A stretch of DNA of 51,374 bases from a candidate division Hyd24-12 bacterium UBA5074 (GTDB lineage Bacteria; Fermentibacterota; Fermentibacteria; Fermentibacterales; Fermentibacteraceae), in NCBI GenBank assembly GCA_002414865.1, contig DIAQ01000064.1:31698-83071 (forward strand). The letters run 5' to 3'. The notes under the pieces are model-generated. The model ran no database searches and was not told where the DNA came from. It saw only the letters and a program-made list of their open reading frames with translations. The translations under genes were made by a program, and so were the position numbers. Position 1 is the first letter of the stretch, and each line of letters begins with the position of its first letter. This document shows, one piece after another, positions 31,958-40,542 of this stretch.

Positions 31958-33274
31958 TCACGATCTGAAGAGGGAGTTCAGGCGTCCAGCCTTCTTGACC
32001 CTCTTCAGCATTGTTTTCATGGCCCTGAACTCCTGCAGGAGCCTGTTGACATCCCTGACCGTGGTCCCGCTCCCGCGGGCTATCCTCTTCCTGCGACTCC
32101 CGTCGATCCTCTCGGGGTCGCGCCTCTCGGAAGGCGTCATCGAGGAGATGATCGCCTCCATCTTCACGAACTGCGAAGGATCTACGCTCGCGCCCGGGGG
32201 CAGCGCCTTCCCGGGGAGAAGCGCCAGGATGTCCTGCAGAGGACCCATCCTGCGCAGCTTCCCGAGCTCCCCGGCGAAGTCCTCGAGGGTGAACTCGGCC
32301 TTCCGCAGCTTCCTCTCGAGCTGCATGGCCTCCTCGACGTTCGCGATGTCCTGGGCCTTCTCGACCAGGCCCACGATGTCGCCCATGCCGAGGATGCGGC
32401 CGGCCATCCTCGCGGGATCGAAGAGCTCGAGGCCGTCGACGCCCTCGCCGGTGCCGAGAAAGCGAATGGGCTTCCCCGAGACCCCGGCGAAAGACAGGGC
32501 GGCCCCGCCCCTCGAATCGCCGTCCATCTTCGTCAGGATGGCCGAGGTGTACCCGGCCCGCCTGTCGAATTCCTCCGCGACCGTCAGCGCATCCTGACCC
32601 GAGAGCCCGTCCAGCACCAGGAAGGTTTCCCTGGGTGAGACCGCCTCCCTGATCCGGAGGAGCTGGCTCATCATCTCGTCGTCCACGTGGAGCCGCCCTG
32701 CGGTGTCCACGATCAGCAGATCGAACATGTGCCGGTCTGCCTCGGCCTTCGCCGAAAGAGCGACCTCGACGGGATCGGCCGATTTCCTGTCGGCCCAGAA
32801 TCCCGCTCCCGCCCTGCGCGCCAGGACTTCCAGCTGGTCGATGGCAGCCGGGCGCTGCAGGTCGCACGCGGCAACCAGGGGGCGGCGCCCCCTCCTTGCC
32901 GATGCCCAGCGGGCGAGCTTCGCCACGGTGGTGGTCTTGCCGCTGCCCTGCAGCCCTGCCACCAGCCACACCGCCGGGACGCGGCCTCCCATGTCGGGAG
33001 GTTCTGCCGATCCTCCGAGGAGAGCCACGAGCTCCTCGTGGACTATACCCACTATCTGCTGTCCGGGCGTCAGGCTCTTCAGCACTCGCTCGCCGGCGGA
33101 CTTCTCGGAGACCCGATCGACGAACTGCTTGACGACCTTGAAGTTTACATCAGCTTCAAGCAGAGCCCTGCGTATTTCGCGCATGGCTTCCTGCAGGTCG
33201 GCCGGCGACACCACCCCCCTGCCGCGGAGGCGGTTCAGAGCGTCGGCAAGCCTCCCGGTGAGCTTCTCGAACAA
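31958..33274 (-). CDS. ffh: Signal recognition particle GTPase Ffh
   Basis: 438 aa from TTG at 33274 with GGAGGAAG upstream. N domain (FEKLTGRLADALNRLRGRGVVS), G domain with LVAGLQGSGKTTTVAKLARW, AACDLQRPAAIDQLEVL, DTAGRLHVDDEMM, TKMDGDSRGGAALS and GTGEGVDGLELFDP, then the M domain with MTPSERRDPERIDGSRRKRIARGSGTTVRDVNRLLQEF. It targets nascent inner-membrane proteins to FtsY. The 4.5S RNA partner is not in this window. Confidence 0.98.
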   Translation of the reverse strand: MFEKLTGRLADALNRLRGRGVVSPADLQEAMREIRRALLEADVNFKVVKQFVDRVSEKSAGERVLKSLTPGQQIVGIVHEELVALLGGSAEPPDMGGRVPAVWLVAGLQGSGKTTTVAKLARWASARRGRRPLVAACDLQRPAAIDQLEVLARRAGAGFWADRKSADPVEVALSAKAEADRHMFDLLIVDTAGRLHVDDEMMSQLLRIREAVSPRETFLVLDGLSGQDALTVAEEFDRRAGYTSAILTKMDGDSRGGAALSFAGVSGKPIRFLGTGEGVDGLELFDPARMAGRILGMGDIVGLVEKAQDIANVEEAMQLERKLRKAEFTLEDFAGELGKLRRMGPLQDILALLPGKALPPGASVDPSQFVKMEAIISSMTPSERRDPERIDGSRRKRIARGSGTTVRDVNRLLQEFRAMKTMLKRVKKAGRLNSLFRS

Positions 33275-33315
33275 GCTCTTCCTCCAGAGAATGTGGCAAC
33301 CGGTCTAAGTAGAAA

Positions 33316-33344
33316 AGTATACGATTCCCGGCGGGCCGTTTCAA
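33316..33344 (-). promoter_or_regulatory. Near-consensus sigma70 promoter of the ffh-rpsP-trmD operon
   Basis: TTGAAA (33344-33339), exactly 17 bases, TATACT (33321-33316) on the minus strand. Transcription should start near 33309, giving a leader of about 35 bases before the TTG of ffh. Likely drives eight genes down to yraN. Confidence 0.82.
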
Positions 33345-33407
33345 GTGCCGGGTTCCCGGGACTTTCCGGGAGGGTCGCGCAGTCCTCGCCGGGAATCCCG
33401 CACTGCC

Positions 33408-34067
33408 TCAGCGAAGGCTCTGGATCGCGGCGGCCGGATCGCCCGCGCGGGAGATGAACGACCCCGCTATCAGGATCCCGGCTCCGAGCTCCCTGAGCGC
33501 CCTCGCATTGTCCGCCGTGACTCCGCCGTCCACGGACACCGAGGCGGTGGAGCCCGCCCTGTCGAGGATGCTCCTGACCTCGGCGATCTTCGGTCTGACG
33601 TAATCAAGGTGCTTCTGCCCGCCATATCCCGGATTGACGGTCATGACCAGGACATCGTCCAGGCAATCGACGCACCAGCGGATGCAGCAGGCCGGGGTGG
33701 CGGGGTTGAGGGCTGCTCCCGCCCTGGCGCCGAGTTCCCGTATCCTCTGCAGCAGACGGTCGAGATGAGGCGCAGCCTCCGCGTGAATGGTCACGAGCGC
33801 GCATCCGGCGTCGACGAAACCCTCTGCGAGAGTTCCCGGCGCCGAAACCATGAGGTGGGCCTCCACGGGTATCGTGACGCGCGCCCTGACGGCCCTTGCC
33901 ACGCCGGCTCCGAATGTCAGCTCCGGGACGAACACGCCGTCCATGACATCGAGATGGATCCTGTCCGCCCCGGCCTGCTCGAGCCTCGCAGCCTCGTCTC
34001 CGAGCCTGCCCATGTCGCAGCTCAGCAGGGAGGCTGCCACCTCCGCCCGCCTCACCAGGCACCCCAT
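33408..34067 (-). CDS. rpe: Ribulose-phosphate 3-epimerase
   Basis: 219 aa TIM barrel. Interconverts ribulose and xylulose 5-phosphate. AASLLSCDMGRLGDEAARLEQAGADRIHLDVMDGVFVPELTFG, VEAHLMVSAPG, VTIHAEA, VMTVNPGYGGQ and SVDGGVTADNARAL carry the metal-binding His/Asp residues and the phosphate loop. The ATG at 34067 overlaps the PASTA gene by 16 bases; a GTG at 34055 (GTGA overlap) is an equally plausible start. Confidence 0.95.
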   Translation of the reverse strand: MGCLVRRAEVAASLLSCDMGRLGDEAARLEQAGADRIHLDVMDGVFVPELTFGAGVARAVRARVTIPVEAHLMVSAPGTLAEGFVDAGCALVTIHAEAAPHLDRLLQRIRELGARAGAALNPATPACCIRWCVDCLDDVLVMTVNPGYGGQKHLDYVRPKIAEVRSILDRAGSTASVSVDGGVTADNARALRELGAGILIAGSFISRAGDPAAAIQSLR

Positions 34068-34840
34068 CCTTCGCCCTGCTCGCCGGTGCTGTCCGCAGGC
34101 GAAGGGGCGACTCCACCGGAGACCGTCACCCAGACCGTGTCGCCCTCCGAGAAGCTCCCCCCGGGCGAGGGCTCTTGGCCGGAGATGAGGGAGCCGGACC
34201 GGGGTGCTCCGTCCCTGTAGACGAGGACGATCGAATGCAGTCCGGCGATGCTGTCGGCGAACCCGGTCTCCATCCCCTGGAAGAGCGGGAGCCCCTGCCA
34301 GCCCGTGGAGACCAGCAGCCTGACCGGCGTCTCGACCGAGAGGCTCTCGGGGATCATCGGGCAGACGGCTATCACCGAGCCTTCGGGGATGGTGGGGTGC
34401 GGGGCGCGGCTCCTGCCGGCGGTGTAGAGCTGCCAGTCGGCGATCATCTCCTCTGCCTCGGTTGCGGTGAGACCGGGGAGAAGCTCGGGATGGTACTGCC
34501 TGAACAGCGGGCCCACGTTCCAGAAGATGCTGACGGGAGATCCCCTCGGAACCTGGCTGCCAGGCCCGGGATCCTGCCTCACGACGAGGCCCATGGTCTC
34601 CAGGTCGCCGTACTCGGACCACTGCGCGGCGAGCACGAGGCCGGAGGATTCTATCTCTCGCTGGGCGTCCTGCCTCGCCATGCCGATCACCGAGGGCACC
34701 GCGACGGGCTGGGCATTGGCGCCGAGCGCGGATACGAACCTCGGAGTGCTGAAGACCAGCGGTGCGGTCAGCAGCCCCGCCAGGAATGCGAGCACCGCTC
34801 CGGCAAGCGCCAGCAACAGGAACCTGCGGATGCCGCTCAT
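34052..34840 (-). CDS. Membrane-anchored PASTA-domain protein
   Basis: 262 aa. A short cytoplasmic start, one transmembrane helix (FLLLALAGAVLAFLAGLLTAPLVF), and periplasmic PASTA-type repeats: PSVIGMARQDAQREIESSGLVLAAQWSEYGDLETMGLVVRQDPGPGSQVPRGSPVSIF and two less regular copies ending DTVWVTVSGGVAPSP. PASTA domains bind peptidoglycan fragments and usually sit on PknB kinases or penicillin-binding proteins; here there is no kinase or transpeptidase part. The ATG at 34840 overlaps the rsmB stop (ATGA). The rsmB-PASTA-rpe order recalls the rsmB-prpC-pknB-rsgA-rpe order of many bacteria, as if only the PASTA part of the kinase gene remained. Confidence 0.85.
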   Translation of the reverse strand: MSGIRRFLLLALAGAVLAFLAGLLTAPLVFSTPRFVSALGANAQPVAVPSVIGMARQDAQREIESSGLVLAAQWSEYGDLETMGLVVRQDPGPGSQVPRGSPVSIFWNVGPLFRQYHPELLPGLTATEAEEMIADWQLYTAGRSRAPHPTIPEGSVIAVCPMIPESLSVETPVRLLVSTGWQGLPLFQGMETGFADSIAGLHSIVLVYRDGAPRSGSLISGQEPSPGGSFSEGDTVWVTVSGGVAPSPADSTGEQGEGWGAW

Positions 34841-35979
34841 GACTCCCTCGTCCAGCATGCGGCGAAATGACCGTCTATTCCATGCTCCGGTGGAAATATG
34901 CCAAGCAGCCCGTCCCTGACAAGAACCGGAGGCGCCGGGAAGGGAAGCCTCCTGAAGCCGGGATGCGACTGCTCGAACCGGATGACCTGTTCCTCGCGCT
35001 CCTCCTTCTCCAGGCTGCAGACGGAGTAGGAGAGCCAGCCCCCTCTGGCGACCGCGGCGGCGGCCTCGTCGAGAAGCTCCCTCTGGAGCAGGGAGCACTC
35101 GGCGAGCCTGTGCGCCGACCAGCCCCATCTCGCGTCGGGATGCCTGCGATAGATGCCCGTCGATGTACACGGCGCGTCCACCATGATCCCCGGCATCCCC
35201 GCCAGGGGCAGCCTCCTGCCGTCGGCCACGACGGGCAGGCTGTGGGACAGCCCGAGCCTGACGGCGTTCTCCCGCCACCTCGCGAACCTGGCTGCCGGGG
35301 TGTCGATCGAGATCACGAGCCCGAACGCGGGGTCGAGATGTACGGTCTTGCCTCCGGGAGATGCTCCTATCTCGGCAGCGGAACAGCCGCCGAGGGAGGC
35401 CACGCCTTCGCCGACGATCGCAGCGGCCTCGTCCTGCAGGTAGAGGGATCCGATCGCGGACGCCTCAGGGATATGCCCGCTCCTCTCCAGGGCCTTGAAG
35501 CCCGGGATGTACCGGCCCTCCCCGCCTTCGTCCCGCGACCAGCCGCCCAGAGGGGGCACTTCGTTGTCCCAGGCCATGAGCGCTTCGGCTCTCTCCCGGC
35601 CGAACGCCGCGACCCACCTTCCGTACAGGTCCTTCGGGTGGGACAGCCTGACCCAGGGCTCGAGCCCCTCGATCTCGCCGTCGCGCGCGAGCCTCCTGAG
35701 CACGGCGTTGGCGTACGAGCGGCCCGAACCGTCGGCGGCGCTGCATGCGGTCGAGACTGCGGCGTGCGCGGGCATCCCCATCACGAGCATCTGGACGGCA
35801 CCTATCCGGAGAGCCGAGAGGACCTGCGGATGGAGCCTGCCGAGGGGCCTCGAGGAGTACGCCTCCAGGGTGGCGTCGAGCCTGAGCCTCCAGATCGTGA
35901 CCTCCCGGACGAGCCTGAAGGCCAGTGCCCGGTCTCTCGGATCGTCCGGCATCACGACATCGCCGCCGCCCGTGAGCAT
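34837..35979 (-). CDS. rsmB: 16S rRNA m5C methyltransferase, RsmB/Sun family
   Basis: 380 aa. N-terminal NusB-like helical RNA-binding domain (residues 1-120), then a Rossmann methyltransferase with AEIGASPGGKTVHLD for SAM binding, MVDAPCTSTGIYRRHPDARW carrying the first Cys, and LSYSVCSLEKEEREEQV carrying the second. E. coli RsmB modifies C967. Its conserved N-terminal pattern appears to continue about ten residues upstream of the ATG at 35979 (AQARIAAAR), but no accepted start codon is there. Confidence 0.88.
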   Translation of the reverse strand: MLTGGGDVVMPDDPRDRALAFRLVREVTIWRLRLDATLEAYSSRPLGRLHPQVLSALRIGAVQMLVMGMPAHAAVSTACSAADGSGRSYANAVLRRLARDGEIEGLEPWVRLSHPKDLYGRWVAAFGRERAEALMAWDNEVPPLGGWSRDEGGEGRYIPGFKALERSGHIPEASAIGSLYLQDEAAAIVGEGVASLGGCSAAEIGASPGGKTVHLDPAFGLVISIDTPAARFARWRENAVRLGLSHSLPVVADGRRLPLAGMPGIMVDAPCTSTGIYRRHPDARWGWSAHRLAECSLLQRELLDEAAAAVARGGWLSYSVCSLEKEEREEQVIRFEQSHPGFRRLPFPAPPVLVRDGLLGIFPPEHGIDGHFAACWTRES

Positions 35980-36016
35980 GCGGGCCGCGGCGATGCGCGC
36001 CTGTGCGCCCGGCGGA

Positions 36017-36265
36017 TCAGGCCTGTGCGACGTTCTCCACCCTCTCGAGATCGGCGAAGGACTGCCTGAGGGTTCTCTCGACGCTGTACTGCAGCGTGAG
36101 GGCGGCGAAGGCGCATCCCGAGCACGAGCCCTTCAGCCGCACACGGACCACGCGGCCTTCGATCCCGACGAACTCGATGTCCCCACCGTCGTTCTGGAGC
36201 ATGGGCCTGATCTTCTCGATCTCCGCCCTGACGTTCTCCTCGTTGAACTCCAGCTTGTCTGCCAT
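36017..36265 (-). CDS. NifU C-terminal-domain iron-sulfur scaffold protein
   Basis: 82 aa. IEKIRPMLQNDGGDIEFVGIEGRVVRVRLKGSCSGCAFAALTLQYSVERTLRQ with the CxxC pair that holds a transferable [4Fe-4S] cluster between two subunits. Probably supplies clusters to apo-proteins. ATG 36265 follows AAGGG at a 6-base spacing; an ATG 6 bases upstream is possible. Lies 31 bp downstream of the glycosyltransferase gene. Confidence 0.95.
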   Translation of the reverse strand: MADKLEFNEENVRAEIEKIRPMLQNDGGDIEFVGIEGRVVRVRLKGSCSGCAFAALTLQYSVERTLRQSFADLERVENVAQA

Positions 36266-36297
36266 GGTCATCCCTTCATCGATAGACGGGCCCGCCG

Positions 36298-37899
36298 TCA
36301 CCTGTCTCCGGGCTGTGTACGCCGCAATATAGCCAGCGCGGCGGCAGCGGGCTCGAAGGAGGGATCGTCTGCCAGGGCGGCCATCCACCAGCGCCCGGCC
36401 TCCTCGGGACGGCCCTCCCTCAGCTCGAGCAGCCCGAGGTCGTACATGGCATCGGTCCTGTTCTGGCTGATCCGGTCGCCCCTCTCGAAGGACCTGTCGA
36501 TCGCCTCCATGAAGAGCGCTCTGGCCCCTTCGGCATCTCCGGCCTCGACGTGAGCCAGGGCGTCGTGGAATGGCATGTTGACTCCGGACTTCTCCACCGT
36601 CCCCCCCGTCACGGCGGCGAGGGCGATCCCGGCGGCCGCGCCCAGGGGCATCAGGGCGAGGCCCTTCCTCCATTTCGATGCGAACCTGGCCACCAGGACC
36701 GGGACGAGGAACGGCACGCACGGGAGCCTGAGCCTGGAGGTCACGAAGAATGCGAGCGTCCCCGCGGCGAGCAGGAGGGACCACAGCAGGAGGCGTGCCT
36801 CGGCGCCCGACGGCTTGCCGGCGAGCAGGGCTCCCGGCAGCAGGAGGAAGAGCAGCAGCCCGGGGAAGGCCACCGGAGGGGGTGTCAGCAGGAGCCGGAG
36901 AGGCGGGGAGAACCTCCTGCAGTAGTACATGTCGTAGTTTCCCGGGATCTCCACCGGCGAGAACAGATACAGGAGCTTCCTCGCCATGAGTCCGAGCCAT
37001 GCCGCGGGATCGTCGGCGATACCCCTGAGAGTCCTGGCAGACCACCAGGACGAAACGGCCGACGCGCTCAGGCCGTCCGGCGCAAGGAGCACGGCGGCGT
37101 CGTGCACGTTGTCCGAATAGGCAGCCCCCGGCTCGCGCGGCGGGACCCTCATGGGCGCAAAGGCGGTATACCCGTCCGAATCGGGGGAGTTTCCTATATA
37201 GAAGTTGATGCCTCCCTGGCTGGAGACCACGTCGAGCGGGTCTCCGGAGACTGCGTTGACCGCCCAGACCGCCGCGATCGGAAGAGCGAACAGAGGGAGC
37301 CGCCGCAGCCCCCGTGTCAGGCCGGCCGAGGCCACGGCTGCCGGGAGCAGCAGCGCGGAGCCGGGCCTGGTGACGACCGACAGCCCCAGGAGGAGCATCC
37401 CCGCGGAAGGCCTCCCCGACTCCAGCGCGAGGAAGGCTCCCATGAGCAGGACCAGGTAGAGGGGCTCCAGGAGGGCGGTTGCCGAGAGAAAGAAGGAAGG
37501 AGCCCAGAGCGCCCAGATGGCCGAGGCCGCGACGGCCGGTCCGCGTGGCATCATCCGGCGGGCGATCGACGCCAGGATGGCCGAGGAGGCCGCGGTGAGC
37601 AGGGACGAGAGCAGCGCGACGGCGGTCATGGAGCGCCCTGCCGCGGCGAACACCGCCCCCAGGAGCATCGGGTACAGGGGTGCCCTGAAGAACGGGGCGT
37701 ATGCTGTGATGTCGCCGGCAGCTATCCTTCCGGCCCATTCCATGTGCCAGGCCGCATCCACCACGGGATGGTCGAAGAGCGGGTGAGCCGAGAAGAAGCC
37801 GGCATGGAGCAGGCAGACGGCAAACGACAGCGCGGCCGCTGCGAGCGGGAGGTTGCCGGGACGGCCGGCGGCCTCCGGGGCGGGCCCTGGGAGGGCCAT
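36298..37899 (-). CDS. Integral-membrane GT-C glycosyltransferase-like protein with C-terminal TPR
   Basis: 533 aa. About ten hydrophobic helices from residue 18 to 425. The first periplasmic loop carries HPLFDHPVVDAAWHMEWAGRIAAGD and AYAPFFRAPLYPML, the Asp-containing layout of PMT/ArnT-type (GT39/GT83-like) enzymes that use polyprenyl-phosphate sugars. Residues 440-533 form soluble tetratricopeptide helices (HDALAHVEAGDAEGARALFMEAIDRSF, MYDLGLLELREGRPEEAGRWWMAALADDPSF). Acceptor and sugar unknown; protein or lipid glycosylation at the outer face of the inner membrane is inferred. The ATG shares one base with the rfaE2 stop. Confidence 0.82.
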   Translation of the reverse strand: MALPGPAPEAAGRPGNLPLAAAALSFAVCLLHAGFFSAHPLFDHPVVDAAWHMEWAGRIAAGDITAYAPFFRAPLYPMLLGAVFAAAGRSMTAVALLSSLLTAASSAILASIARRMMPRGPAVAASAIWALWAPSFFLSATALLEPLYLVLLMGAFLALESGRPSAGMLLLGLSVVTRPGSALLLPAAVASAGLTRGLRRLPLFALPIAAVWAVNAVSGDPLDVVSSQGGINFYIGNSPDSDGYTAFAPMRVPPREPGAAYSDNVHDAAVLLAPDGLSASAVSSWWSARTLRGIADDPAAWLGLMARKLLYLFSPVEIPGNYDMYYCRRFSPPLRLLLTPPPVAFPGLLLFLLLPGALLAGKPSGAEARLLLWSLLLAAGTLAFFVTSRLRLPCVPFLVPVLVARFASKWRKGLALMPLGAAAGIALAAVTGGTVEKSGVNMPFHDALAHVEAGDAEGARALFMEAIDRSFERGDRISQNRTDAMYDLGLLELREGRPEEAGRWWMAALADDPSFEPAAAALAILRRTQPGDR

Positions 37900-38384
37900 C
37901 AGGGGGTTCCGACCCGCTCTATCGCCGAACTCGTGGAGTATCCGGGGAACAGGGGTACGATCACGACGCGCCCTCCGGCCGAGAGGACCGAGGAGGCCCC
38001 GGCTATCTCCCCGGCCCGGTAGTCCCCTCCTTTAACCATCACCGAGGGAGCCAGCGCTTCGACCAGCGCAGCGGGATCGGGCTCGTCGAAGGGCACGACC
38101 AGATCGACGAAGCGGATGGCGGCCAGGCATGCCATCCTGCTCTCGAGGGGCATGACAGGCCTTCCGGCCCCCTTCAGGCGCCTCACGGAGCAGTCGGAGT
38201 TCACCCCCACTACGAGGTAGTCTCCCTCCCGCGAGGCGGCCTCGAGAACGACGATATGCCCCTTGTGCAGTATATCGAAGCAGCCGTTGGTGAATACGAC
38301 TGTCCTGCCCGCCAGTCTCTGCTCCTCGCAGGCCGAGGCCGCCACGGAGCGGTCGGTCAGTATCCTTCCGCCGCTACAGTTCAT
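37899..38384 (-). CDS. rfaE2: D-glycero-beta-D-manno-heptose 1-phosphate adenylyltransferase
   Basis: 161 aa. Nucleotidyltransferase with FTNGCFDILHKGHIVVLEAA (HxGH), VVGVNSDCSVRRLKGAGRPV, VMVKGGDYRAGEI and the final YSTSSAIERV. Makes ADP-heptose for the lipopolysaccharide core. Corresponds to the C-terminal half of E. coli HldE; here it is a separate gene overlapping rfaE1 by 11 bases. Confidence 0.95.
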   Translation of the reverse strand: MNCSGGRILTDRSVAASACEEQRLAGRTVVFTNGCFDILHKGHIVVLEAASREGDYLVVGVNSDCSVRRLKGAGRPVMPLESRMACLAAIRFVDLVVPFDEPDPAALVEALAPSVMVKGGDYRAGEIAGASSVLSAGGRVVIVPLFPGYSTSSAIERVGTP

Positions 38385-39366
38385 CGCGCATCTCCCTGAG
38401 AATGTCGGCGGGCTTCACCGCGTAGACCCCCGGCACCGCACAGACAGCTGCGGCCGCCAGGTTCGCCAGCTCCGCGGACCTCTCGAAGCCGAGTGAGGCG
38501 GCGATCCCCAGGGCCATCACGGCGATGACGGTGTCGCCGGCTCCCGAGACATCGTACACCCTCCTGGCCGCGGTAGGCCTGGAGACCGGCTCCCTCCCCT
38601 CGACCGCGAGCACGGAGCCCTGCTCACCCAGCGTGACCAGCACAGCCGTTGCCCCGAGCCTGCCCAGCAGGACCCTCGCCGCTGCCGCCGCATCCCGGGG
38701 CCCCCTTATCTCCATCCCGGTTATCCGCGAGGCCTCCAGGCGGTTCGGCTTCACCAGCGTGCAGCCCTGGTAGGCCAGGAAGTTCCTGAACTTGGGGTCC
38801 ACGGCCACCGGGATGCCCCTCGTCCTGCATTCGGAGACGACCGTCGCGATGAGGCCGGGGCTGATGCAGCCCTTGTCGTAGTCCTCGAACAGGACCGCGT
38901 CGCACCTGTCCAGCAGACCGGTGACGGCCACCAGCAGGGAGTTCCCCACGGCTTCGTCAGGCGTGTCGGTGACTTCCCTGTCTATCCGCAGTATCTGCTG
39001 GTTCCTCGAGACGATCCTCGTCTTGGAAGTGGTGGGGCGAGAGCGGTCGGCCATGACCGCGGAGGTTTCGATCCCCGCAGCCCCCAGGAGATCGAGCAGC
39101 ATCGAGCCGTCCGCGTCGTCGCCTGTCAGCCCGGCGATCATGGGCCTCCCGCCGAGGGATGCGACGTTCATTGCGACGTTTGCCGCGCCGCCGGGAACGC
39201 TGCGCTCCCCCCCGGGCTTCAACGCCACGACGGGGACGGGGGCCTCCGGCGAGATCCGCTCGACCTCGCCCTCGAGGTAGTGGTCGAGAATCAGGTCGCC
39301 TATCACGAGGACGCCTCTTCCCTCGAGAGTGCCCAGGTCTCTTGCCGCTGAATCTCTTGAGCTCAT
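38374..39366 (-). CDS. rfaE1: D-glycero-beta-D-manno-heptose-7-phosphate kinase
   Basis: 330 aa ribokinase-fold enzyme. VLVIGDLILDHYLEGEVERISPEAPVPVV, GGAANVAMNVASLGG, VLFEDYDKGCIS, VKPNRLEASRITG and the anion-hole/catalytic VYDVSGAGDTVIAVMALG are all present. Phosphorylates heptose 7-phosphate at C1 before the rfaE2 step. ATG 39366 is favoured because GGGAG lies 6 bases upstream; ATG 39372 sits directly on it. Divergent from the DUF3467 gene. Confidence 0.95.
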   Translation of the reverse strand: MSSRDSAARDLGTLEGRGVLVIGDLILDHYLEGEVERISPEAPVPVVALKPGGERSVPGGAANVAMNVASLGGRPMIAGLTGDDADGSMLLDLLGAAGIETSAVMADRSRPTTSKTRIVSRNQQILRIDREVTDTPDEAVGNSLLVAVTGLLDRCDAVLFEDYDKGCISPGLIATVVSECRTRGIPVAVDPKFRNFLAYQGCTLVKPNRLEASRITGMEIRGPRDAAAAARVLLGRLGATAVLVTLGEQGSVLAVEGREPVSRPTAARRVYDVSGAGDTVIAVMALGIAASLGFERSAELANLAAAAVCAVPGVYAVKPADILREMRDEL

Positions 39367-39389
39367 CTGCATCTCCCGGGAACGGGTAC

Positions 39390-39419
39390 TTGACCGGAGG
39401 GTCGCGCCTCTGGTAACAT
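39390..39419 (+). promoter_or_regulatory. Sigma70-type promoter of the DUF3467-ybbR operon
   Basis: TTGACC (39390-39395), an 18-base spacer, TAACAT (39414-39419). Predicted start near 39426 leaves a 25-base leader with AGGAGG at 39440-39445 before the ATG. Confidence 0.6.
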
Positions 39420-39450
39420 CCTGCGCAACACCAGCGACCAGGAGGTGAAA

Positions 39451-39759
39451 ATGCTCAAAACACCGCCACGGATCAACATCAGGCCCGAGGACGCAGACGG
39501 GGAGTACAGCAACCTCGCCCTGGTGTCCTTCTCGAAGGCCGAATTCATCCTCGACTTCGCCCGGATCATGCCCGGGGTCCCGGCAGCGTCCCTGAAGGCG
39601 AGGATCATCCTCTCGCCGCACAGGGTCAAGGCGCTGATCTCCGCGCTCGAGAGCCAGACGAAGGCATACGAGGCCAAGTTCGGCAAGCTCGAGGACGGGG
39701 ACTTCCAGTCCTCGATAGGTTTCCAGAATCCTTCCGCGATGGGCGGAGAGGAGCAGTGA
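39451..39759 (+). CDS. DUF3467 family protein
   Basis: 102 aa. The family pattern YSNLALVSFSKAEFILDFARIMPGVPAASLKARIILSPHRVKALISALESQTKAYEAKFG is nearly complete. Function unknown; similar to small proteins widespread in bacteria and archaea. ATG 39451 lies 5 bases after AGGAGG; the in-frame GTG at 39445 is within the ribosome site. Stop overlaps the YbbR gene start (GTGA). Confidence 0.93.
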   Translation: MLKTPPRINIRPEDADGEYSNLALVSFSKAEFILDFARIMPGVPAASLKARIILSPHRVKALISALESQTKAYEAKFGKLEDGDFQSSIGFQNPSAMGGEEQ

Positions 39760-40475
39760 CCCCTGGCTCGGGCAGGCATCCGGGAGCCATCCTCTCGACG
39801 GCTCTCTCCATCGCCTTCGCCTTCGTGCTGTGGCTCGTGGCGCTGGGACGGCACACCTTCGACCTCGAAGTGCAGGTCCCTGTGCAGCCCCCGGCCCTCC
39901 CCGACACCCTTGTCGCCATCGAGTCCTCCCTGCCGGAGAGCATAACGGTGCACCTCACCTCCACCGGCACCGCGATGCTCGGCGATCAGATCAGGGGAGG
40001 CCCGGCATGGGTCTCCCTCCCGGTGGTCCCGGCCGACCTGGCGGGTCCATTTCCCGCAAAGACCGTGCACAGGCTCGAGATCACCGACCTGAGGTGGAAC
40101 GGGAGGCCCTTCGACGCCCTGGAGACCTGCACCTTCGAACCGGCCCAGCTCTTCCTCGAGATAGACCGCTCCCGCACCGCCTCGATCCCCGTCGGGGTGG
40201 TCTCGGCAGGACCTGTGCCCTCCAGGTATTTCTGGACCCGCTGCGACCCCGGTTCGATACAGGTCTCCGGGGCGGCTTCGGTGGTCGACATGCTCGACAG
40301 CGTCCGAACCGCTCCCGTGCCGCCGGGAGAGCCGGCCGGAGCCGCCGGCCTGGAGCCTCTGGCGTCCGTGACCAGCTTCACCCCCCCGTCGGTGAGGGCA
40401 TGGCTCACAAACCCCGTCGCTGTTGTCTCCTTCGACGATCTGGGCATCTCCGCTCAGCTTGACACCCCGGAATGA
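39756..40475 (+). CDS. YbbR-like domain protein
   Basis: 239 aa from GTG. One N-terminal transmembrane segment (ILSTALSIAFAFVLWLVALG), then two YbbR-type beta modules (FDLEVQVPVQPPALPDTLVAIESSLPESITVHLTSTG and PVGVVSAGPVPSRYFWTRCDPGSIQVSGAASVVDMLDSVRT). In Firmicutes such a protein (CdaR) regulates a diadenylate cyclase, but no cyclase gene is adjacent here. Extracytoplasmic; role open. Confidence 0.82.
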   Translation: MTPGSGRHPGAILSTALSIAFAFVLWLVALGRHTFDLEVQVPVQPPALPDTLVAIESSLPESITVHLTSTGTAMLGDQIRGGPAWVSLPVVPADLAGPFPAKTVHRLEITDLRWNGRPFDALETCTFEPAQLFLEIDRSRTASIPVGVVSAGPVPSRYFWTRCDPGSIQVSGAASVVDMLDSVRTAPVPPGEPAGAAGLEPLASVTSFTPPSVRAWLTNPVAVVSFDDLGISAQLDTPE

Positions 40476-40542
40476 ACGCCCATAGATTCACGCGAAGCAG
40501 AAAGTCAGACCCGACAAGTCAGTGCCGCGGAGGGTATGCAAC

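Noticed and set aside
36017..37738. 573-codon frame ending in the NifU domain
   Set aside because: Only the last 82 codons, after ATG 36265, are NifU-like; the rest is the shadow of the membrane glycosyltransferase gene.
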